Under the pieces are notes generated by a model. That model did no database searches, was not told where the DNA came from, and saw nothing but the letters and a program-made list of their open reading frames with translations. Both the position numbers and the translations under genes were made by a program. This document shows positions 57,255-64,000 of a stretch of DNA of 64,000 nucleotides, piece by piece. Where the stretch lies: contig NC_090185.1 of assembly GCF_024679245.1 (NCBI RefSeq), positions 4,986,964 through 5,050,963 on the forward strand, in the 5' to 3' direction. The DNA comes from Pseudorasbora parva. Its lineage: Eukaryota > Chordata > Actinopteri > Cypriniformes > Gobionidae. Each line of letters begins with the position of its first letter. The first letter of the stretch is position 1.

Positions 57255-57580
57255 CGGTGCGGAGTGGGAGATTTCATTTGAATAAAATTGAATTTAATCA
57301 CCATGTAGAGAGCACGAGAGCAGGGGAAACATTTGCAGCCCTCAGGGTCAACATTACATGAAAAAGAAATTAAAACAAGTAAACATATTTCTCCTGTTTG
57401 GTGCCGTTTAGCTGGAGGGGGCTGCGAAATTGTATTTGTTGCTGTGTGAACAAATTTTTCACTCTGTTCCGGGAATATTAGCTCTCTCTGCCCCCTCGCC
57501 TTTCTTTGACATCTGCCTGCTCACGTCCTGTGAGCGGCTTTACTCAAATTAACGTCTAATCTAATATTCTGCCCAGTGTG
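56885..57580. other. unique island, candidate conserved non-coding DNA, with (TG)n
   Basis: Non-repetitive apart from a TG tract (57191-57253). Includes gattgtaattagagaagagc, cctccttaattatctgtgg-type sequence (TAATTATCTG at 57178-57187), aatttttcactctgttccgg and aaattaacgtctaatctaat. No gene. Confidence 0.4.
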
Positions 57581-57705
57581 TGGTTGTTGATTACAACGCC
57601 AGTGCAGATGGTTTTGTTGATTATGACGCAAAACATATTTCACGCACCATTACATTCAACACGGCGTATTTTTAAACTAGACAAAAAATTGAGAAAGCTT
57701 GAAAA

Positions 57706-58025
57706 ATATTCAGGGTGGTTGCTAGGGAGTTACTATGTGGTTGCTAGGGTACTCAGGGTGGTTGCTAGGTTGTTGCTATGTGGTTGCTAAGGTACTCCAA
57801 ATTGTTGCTATGCGTTTAGGGCATTCGGGGTGGTTGGTAGGGTGTTGCTATGCGGTTGCTGGGATACTCAGGATGGTTGCTAGGGTGTTGCTATGTGGTT
57901 GCTAAGGTACTTGGGTGGTTGCTATGTGGTTACTAGGGTACGCTGAGCGGTTGCTAAGGTCTTGCTACGTGGTTGGTAGGGTACTCGGGTGGTTGCTAAG
58001 GCCTTGCTACGTGGTTACTAGGGTT
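57706..58025 (+). repeat. GGTTGCTAGGGT minisatellite
   Basis: Imperfect units mixing ggttgctagggtgttgctat and gtggttgctagggtactcag, roughly 30-47 bp, about eight blocks. The motif is common in fish genomes. Confidence 0.9.
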
Positions 58026-58900
58026 GTCATAGGTGTTTCGATTCAGGAGTCATAGGTTTTTCCGATTCAAGGACGATTTATGCAAATTCAGAACGATTCA
58101 AATTGAGACGATTTACATTAACATTTGATGCGATTCTGCATTTTTTGTATGCATTCACAGGATTATTAAATAAGTCAGGGTGTGAATTAACCAGCAGCTT
58201 TCAAGGGTCAGAGAGTGGGCAGAAAAACAACTTTTGTCCATTGTTAATGTTAGTTCATGGTTTTACTTTCTACACACTTTATTTTGATAGACTAAAATGG
58301 GCATTTGTAGAAATTTCCATAAGGCTTTAAAAGTATTGTTAGTTCATGCTAACTACTGTGTATGCCAGTGTTAATGGCGACACAACCTTATTAAAGTGTT
58401 CCAGACATTAAACATGCAATGCTTCCATAGAGAGAATATTATGCACTTTTCCAACTAATCCTAAACTAACTTTTCTTCACGGAATAGAAAGAAAAGCCCT
58501 CTTTGTTCTCTTTATACGGAACATTTTCCTTACGATGATCCTAAAAGTAAACGCGCCATTTAACGGACGTAACTTTATGCATGTCTGATTGATAGATAAA
58601 CCACGCGCTCTTATTTCAGTGTTGTTAATGTTGTCGTTTTTTTCAGGAGTTTCCTTCGTTCATTCAGTTAAATGACATTGAGTTGCTCCGTCCATGCAAT
58701 AAATGTCCATCATTTAATTAGGTACTATTTAGGTATTGTATGACACATAAAACTTAATTATTTTATTTTATATAAAATAACGTGATGTTTCGAAACATCA
58801 CTATCGAATTGTGATTAATTCGATTCTTAGCGTATTATTGAACGAAACCGATTCACGATTAAAAAAATACATATCGTCATATGTAAACGATGCATGTTGA
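58026..58900. other. unassigned, probably old hAT-like repeat
   Basis: Begins with gttgtcataggtgtttcgat and contains attcacgatt/aattgtgattaattcgatt segments, features of transposon ends. No boundaries could be set and no coding sequence recognised (75-codon frame at 58103-58330). Confidence 0.35.
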
Positions 58901-58904
58901 GAAA

Positions 58905-59017
58905 GCAACACACTATTAGGTCATAATGTTATGCCGGATCAGTGTAAACGGCTCATTAGGTAATAAACAATGAATGGTTCATTATGGAAGGTCTGCATAA
59001 CATCGTTATGCTTATTA
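58905..59017 (+). mobile_element. other half of the interrupted dispersed repeat
   Basis: aacggctcattaggtaataa and ggttcattatggaaggtctg through catcgttatgcttatta match the left part of the intact repeat at 62514-62663. Joining it to the reverse complement of 48868-48917 and keeping one TA restores the uninterrupted sequence gttatgcttattatattgc exactly as expected from the intact copy. Confidence 0.85.
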
Positions 59018-59297
59018 CACTCTAAAAATGGCTGGGTTAAAAACAACCCAAATGGCAACCCAGCGCTGGGTAAATATTGGACAGAACACATGCTGGGTTA
59101 AACTAACCCAGTGGCATTTTAACCCAGTCATGAAAGAACAAATGAAGAATGCTTGTTTAGACTGTCAAAACAATCATTTTTATTGCTTGATAAATGGTAC
59201 AATACGCAAATGTGTTAAAACTGGCGACATTGACAACTACAAACCTAATATATTCGGTCAATTTATTCACGTTTAAATCGAACTTTTATTTTGACGG
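59018..59297 (-). mobile_element. separated end of the TA-flanked CACTCTAAA element
   Basis: Begins CACTCTAAAAATGGCTGGGT after TA (59016-59017) and is cut at 59297 by hAT copy B. It includes aaaacaacccaaatggcaac and ccagcgctgggt. With 48918-49738 it makes an element of about 1.09 kb once the interval is flipped back. The 82-codon frame at 59028-59276 has no recognised domain. Confidence 0.8.
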
Positions 59298-60053
59298 TAG
59301 AGGTGTGCGATACCGCTAGATTTGGTATCGATCCGATACCAAGTAAATACAGGGCCAGTATCGGCGATACCGATACCAATACCGATACTTTTTAATAATT
59401 AGGGGGATGCGTCTTCAACCTAAATCTAAATTAATTTTCATGACTTTTAATTTGTCTTTGTGATTTGCATTTTGGGTTATTAATCAGTACTACAAAAGCT
59501 TTTGTTCAGAAACAACTTTTGGTTACTTCTGTTTTATTTAAATGAACAAAGTTACAAAATGATTACTTCAAATATAAAAAATGTAAAAACAAATTCTCTT
59601 TTCAAGTAGCATGTTAACAAAAAATGTCTCTCCTCTTTAGTGCACTTCTTTTCAGGATTTTTTTCTTAAATAAACAAAGTCACAAAGTTTTACTTCACAA
59701 TAAATATAAAAAATGTAAAACAAATTCTCCTTGTAATACGATATAATGCTGAAAATTAAAATGCGCTGCTGAGCGGCGCGCGCGCCTGACTGCTAGTGGT
59801 AGCGCTAGTGGTGAGTCACGTGACGGTACAAAACAGGAGAGGGGGAGGAGAGCAGTGTCGAGCACGAGCAGCACTCTCTCTTGAGAGCTTCCTCTGCTCT
59901 GTGACAGCAGCAGCATTTTGACAAACACGGCCAGCTCGCAAAACAAGAGAAACTGAAACTTAAGTATCGATATTTTCACGTCGGTATCGATCAATACCGA
60001 TACCAACGTTGGTATCGATATTATCGATATTAGTATCGATCTGCCCACCTCTA
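59298..60053 (-). mobile_element. 756-bp hAT-type non-autonomous element, copy B
   Basis: Reverse-complement twin of 49739-50494, the same length to the base with only scattered substitutions (for example gcgctgctgagc against gcgcggctgagc). The left flank is tttgacgg, the complement of copy A's left flank. The right flank is gttcccat, the complement of copy A's right flank. No transposase; the minus-strand 127-codon frame is shared element DNA. Confidence 0.92.
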
Positions 60054-60096
60054 GTTCCCATAGAATAAATATGGCCATCAGTTCTATCCCTCTCTA

Positions 60097-61517
60097 CACT
60101 CTAAAAACTAATACTATGATTTACTCAAATTTTTTTTTTGGTGAAACATTTTTACACTAAATAAACTGAGTAAATTTTAAAGCAGTGAAATCAATTATAG
60201 ACACCATAAGAACTGAGTAAATGTAAGTAAAAAAGTAAAAAAATTAAGTAGATCTGAGTAACTGCATTTGTTACATTAACAAATTCAATTGAGTAGAAAA
60301 AATTGGGTAAAAAGCATTTAAAAACCAATATTTATGACTAATATGAACTGTTTTTATTTATGAGTATTACTAACTTGTATAGTATAACTTTAATTCCCTC
60401 TAAACCTTTGTAAAATACTCCACAGTCCACACAAACACACTTATACATGACATGGCCTTTATTGTAGACGAGTAATGTTACAGCAATAACGTTACAGCAT
60501 ATACTGTTTTGACATGTAAAGAATAACAGTTATTTTACAACATTTAAACTCATGTAACAAACATTTTAGAAGTAAAAATTAAACATTTAAAAGTAATTCA
60601 AGTGTAATCAACCGGTCTGTTATCCCATTTCCACCGTATCAGCGCTGTTTCTCGAGCCTGAGATGGACAAGTTAACGTTACGGTCTGCGGGTGGACTTTG
60701 AACTCGAGACCGCTGTCCTGCGTTCCATTCGTAGCTGAAAGATGAGGCGCCAGACTCCATAAACTGACAATAAACAAACAGTGCCCAGTTTTAATAAGAT
60801 TTTATCATCCAAATTCATTATATTCATTATCTTTACGAATAAAGTTCTGTGTTTTGAGCAACACAGCAGGCGTTTCAAAGACCAACGCCACACATTAACT
60901 TAAGGTGACTCACACTGTCCCTGTATGCTGTTTTGAATTAAATAAAATGCCTTTTAGCACAGTAATGATTATATAGATTAAAAAAAAAACATACAAACCT
61001 GAATTTCACTGAGGAAATGCCCCAATTCTGCGACGCTGAGAAGAAGAAACTGCTCTGGTGGCTGAGGAGAATTCAAATATCTGCACTCACTCAACCGTCG
61101 AGCTGTCGTCACGTCAGAGGGTGGGGGAGGGGTGCATAGTTTTAATCGAGTAAACTTACTCAATTTCTTCAGTGTGTGTTAAATATTAATAATCTTGATT
61201 TTAATTAAGTAATATTTGTGGTTCTTGAAACAGATCGGTTTAATTCTCCATTCTCAAATATTTTGAAATAAATTTCACAAATGTATTAAGTATATTTAAA
61301 ATAAATAATTGGTTATTTGAATACTAAATTATTTTAGTGAAAAAAACTTAAATATAACTTTAAATTTTAGACAAAATTAACTGTTGGATTTTTAGTAAAT
61401 TATTTTGGTATGTTTAACTAAAATCATCAAGTAAATGATATTGAGAGATTTTATTAAGTTAATAAAGTTAATTATTACTGTGATATTTACTAAGCCACTG
61501 AATTATTTTTTAGAGTG
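60097..61517. mobile_element. TA-flanked CACTCTAAAAA element with captured GC-rich segment
   Basis: Begins CACTCTAAAAACTAATACTA after TA (60095-60096) and ends AATTATTTTTTAGAGTG before TA (61518-61519). The ends are imperfect inverted repeats with subterminal tttactcaa/agtaaat motifs. The AT-rich element carries a GC-richer interior (60600-61135). On the minus strand this has the look of a promoter plus first exon: a GC-rich start, then ctcagtgaaattcag followed by gtttgtatg, a possible splice donor at about 60998. No identified protein. TA duplication suggests Tc1/mariner-type mobilisation. Confidence 0.75.
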
Positions 61518-61519
61518 TA

Positions 61520-61905
61520 TCCTACTTTATCTAGTTGGAATGACATGATTTTTTTTTACTAAATGATTTTAAGCTAATAGAACAAGATTACAACAAATGT
61601 GTGTAGTTGAGCTGACACTATTAAATTAAGCTGTGTCCAACCATAGTAAATAAGTTGAACCAACCTAAATAAATTAAGTTGACTCAACTTAAGTACATTA
61701 AATTGGAATAACAGAATTGCATAATGCTGAAATAAAGCAATTTAATCATGATTTTTTTATGTTCATTCAAAGAGTAATTTTTTTTGAGTGTAATAAAAAA
61801 AGTTTAACATTTCTTAACTTATTTTGAGGACTTAAAACAATGTAAAAATATATGTTCTCATAACTTATTGAACATATTTTTTACAGTGTAGAAAAGTTTG
61901 TCCCT
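61520..61905. other. AT-rich, fragments of small TIR elements
   Basis: Contains aattttttttgagtgtaata (61777) and tattttttacagtgtag (61876), end-like motifs of small elements, and ttaagttgactcaacttaa, a perfect 19-bp palindrome at 61674. No gene. Confidence 0.45.
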
Positions 61906-61908
61906 TTA

Positions 61909-62460
61909 CGCCGCATTCACACGGGGCGTAGGCGTTAACGCTTCCCATTTACTTTGAATGGGTGACATCATCCGTTGCTGAACTGAATTGTGGGTTCCGT
62001 CGCGGCGCTTCACTCGCGTTGCAAGCGGCAGAAGTTGAAGAATTCTCAACTTTTCAAGCGCCAGCGCAGGCGTCATCCAATCAGATCGCCGTATGCAAAT
62101 ATCCTCAGCAGACGCTAGCCAATTGTGTTCATTACAGCTCCGTGAACCATCCAGACCATAGACCGTTAAAAATCCAGACGCAGCTCCTGGACCACTACGT
62201 GATATTCTTCCCGCTGTCGGAGCTTTTTCGGGATTTAATGTACTTAATAGCTTCGTGCACCTGTGCAGTGCGCTGACAACAACTACACGGGCAATCGCAC
62301 TCGCACATTCAACCAAAAAAGGCGCTTTTTTGTGTTGTGTTTTGGTCCAAGCGGCAAGTTAATGTGATTGGCTGTTGGCACTATGACGATCGCGTCAGCA
62401 CCCAGCTTTAGCCACGTCCTCCGTCAAGCGTTAACGCCTACGCCCCGTGTGAATGCGGCG
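61909..62460. mobile_element. PIF/Harbinger MITE, 552 bp
   Basis: Long inverted ends CGCCGCATTCACACGGGGCG, continuing with taggcgttaacgctt, on both sides, flanked by TTA at 61906-61908 and 62461-62463. A 3-bp TTA duplication is characteristic of PIF/Harbinger. The interior is GC-rich with frames of 104-136 codons on both strands that have no recognised domain; I treat them as chance. Confidence 0.92.
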
Positions 62461-62513
62461 TTAGGGCTACTGTAGAAACATCGGGGCCCAAAATGGCGGC
62501 TTCACTGTCCCCG

Positions 62514-62663
62514 CAGTGTGTGTAGATAGAAATGACTCATTCTAAGGTAATAAAAACGTAACGGCTCATTATGTAAGGTCTTTATACACCACTGAAAACA
62601 TCGTTATGTTTATTATATTGCACTTCTGTCAATACATGAATATGACACACTGCACCTTTAAGG
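62514..62663 (+). repeat. intact copy of the dispersed repeat
   Basis: Runs from gtgtagatagaaatgactca through cggctcattatgtaaggtct and gttatgtttattatattgc to gacacactgcacctttaa. It is the reference copy showing what 48868-48917 and 58905-59017 looked like before interruption. Confidence 0.8.
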
Positions 62664-63125
62664 CAGGTTTTTAGGTCTTTGACCAGGGAAATAAATACAA
62701 TTGAACACAAAGCACAGTTTCACTTCACATTTTATTAGACTCTTTCCTAGTAGTCCTACTTCTGCACAGATAAACATTTGCCATCATCAGTATGCAAGCT
62801 GTGCTGGGTTATTTCATTAAACTCTCCTCTTGTGACGTTTCTGTGTTAATGCGCAGCAGAAACCCCAGGAACAGAGGAGTACAAGTGCCTTCGACACACT
62901 GTGTCTCGCCGGTGTTCATTCGTGAGATGAGAACAACGGCTGTGGCATTAAACAGAAGGGGAGAGGATGTGCTCGCAACAACGTGAGAGGTTTAAACCTC
63001 GTCCCTAAGGACTTACGATCTTCAAGGTGTAGTTCGGATCATAAAACATGCTCTTATTTTAAGTAATAGTATGAAAAAAAAGTATGCGGGGGACAAAAAT
63101 CACAACGCAATTCTTTAAATGCCCA
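62664..63125. other. unassigned unique sequence
   Basis: No tandem or inverted structure recognised. A 64-codon frame at 62792-62986 has no domain. Confidence 0.4.
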
Positions 63126-63132
63126 TCGTCTT

Positions 63133-63545
63133 AAAGGGATAGTTCACCCAAAAATGAAAATTGCCCTCACACTCAAGTCATCTTTCAGACGAATACAATT
63201 GGAGTTATTTTAATAAATGTCCTGGCTAATCCAAGCTTTATACTGGCAGTGACTGGCTGTTATGCTCAGTGCTGTAGACTGGCGTTCCTGCGTAGGACGC
63301 TCCGGTGAGAATATGCTAGTTCTCGCCAGAACCAAGTTCTGTTTTGCTCTAATCTCTGCGCTTCCGACGTTCGTCACCGGAACTTACGGTACGTCTGCAT
63401 CCGGCTTCATCTCTCGTGAACGCGTGTACGACAGTTAGCGGACATTGGAAATTACAGTTTGTAAAGTTTTAAATATGGATATTTTTCGTACACAAACGCA
63501 TCGCTTCAGAAGGCCTTTATTAACCCCCGGACCCGCTTGGAGCAG
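63133..63545 (+). repeat. left part of a TTAA-type element and dispersed repeat
   Basis: ttaaagggatagttcaccca (63132) is the start typical of the TTAA-flanked elements seen elsewhere in the window. 63430-63500 matches 42510-42560 (acacaaacgcatcg). It leads directly into the 21-bp array. Confidence 0.7.
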
Positions 63546-63548
63546 TTA

Positions 63549-64000
63549 TATGATGGACAGATGCACTTTTATGACGGATAGATGCACTTTTATGATGGAT
63601 AGATGCACTTTTATGACGGATAGATGCACTTTTATGATGGACAGATGCACTTTTATGATGGATAGATGCACTTTTATGATGGATAGATGCACTTTTATGA
63701 TGGACAGATGCACTTTTATGACGGATAGATGCACTTTTATGATGGACAGATGCACTTTTATGATGGATAGATGCACTTTTATGATGGATAGATGCACTTT
63801 TATGACGGATAGATGCACTTTTATGATGGACAGATGCACTTTTATGATGGACAGATGCACTTTTATGGTGATAGATGCTCTTTTATGATGGACAGATGCA
63901 CTATTATGATGATAGATGCACTTTTATGACGGATAGATGCACTTTTATGATGGACAGATGCACTTTTATGATGGATAGATGCACTTTTATGATGGACAGA
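63549..64000 (+). repeat. 21-bp minisatellite, continues past the window
   Basis: Units tgatggatagatgcactttta and the gacggatag/gatggacag variants, about 21 copies. Because 21 is a multiple of three, a frame stays open for many copies (heptad FMMDRCT from 63445 to about 63880) until a 1-bp-short unit near 63868. The protein reading has no known homologue and is not taken as a gene. Confidence 0.96.

Noticed and set aside
61906..62316. 136-codon minus-strand gene
   Set aside because: It falls within a Harbinger MITE with intact ends and TTA duplication; frames on both strands reflect GC-rich composition.
63445..63888. Gene encoding a heptad-repeat protein
   Set aside because: The frame stays open because the unit is 21 bp; the complementary strand is open too, and there are no gene signals.

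Overview
This window looks like repeat-rich intergenic or intronic DNA from a teleost fish, most likely a cyprinid. The evidence is the transposon fauna (Tc1/mariner, hAT, PIF/Harbinger, TTAA-flanked palindromic elements, a solo LTR, an L1-type LINE tail), long GT/CT/GATA microsatellites, several kilobase-scale minisatellites and compact unique islands between them. I find no intact host protein-coding gene, no rRNA or tRNA gene, and nothing bacterial (no operons, CRISPR or ribosome-binding sites). All recognisable coding potential belongs to broken transposons. The species call is inference from family resemblance only.

Layout. 0-3.5 kb: 92-bp tandem array with a higher-order period. 3.5-5.7 kb: TTAA-flanked element full of microsatellites. 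5.7-11 kb: a unique island, diverged relatives of the 92-bp unit, and a broken Tc1 (minus strand). 11.2-13.7 kb: 41-bp minisatellite. 14.3-15.6 kb: compound microsatellites. 16 kb: LINE tail. 18.4-23.6 kb: very large inverted repeat whose two arms are arrays of a GGGTTAA-containing 22-mer, with a hAT MITE inside one arm. 24-38 kb: palindromic and nested DNA elements, including a Harbinger remnant with a Myb-like pseudogene and a solo LTR inside a palindromic element. 38.4-39.6 kb: nearly intact Tc1-like element (DD36E spacing) with two in-frame stops. 39.8-54 kb: several unique islands that look like conserved non-coding DNA, among further transposons. 46-47.5 kb: another GGGTTAA array. 54-64 kb: transposons, a RecQ-like helicase fragment, GA and GATA repeats, and a 21-bp minisatellite running off the end.

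Most notable result. Two 756-bp hAT-type elements at 49739-50494 and 59298-60053 lie in opposite orientation and are nearly identical. Their 8-bp target duplications are exchanged: ccgtcaaa flanks the left side of both, and atgggaac the right side of both, in inverted form. This is the signature of an inversion of about 9-10 kb by recombination between the two copies. It is independently supported because flipping the interval back rejoins a TA-flanked transposon, and an older repeat that transposon had itself interrupted, to the base. It is either a real structural variant or an assembly orientation error.

Several unique islands share the 10-mer TAATTATCTG in the same orientation. Together with the lack of genes, this suggests a regulatory gene desert or a large intron of a developmental gene; this is inference.
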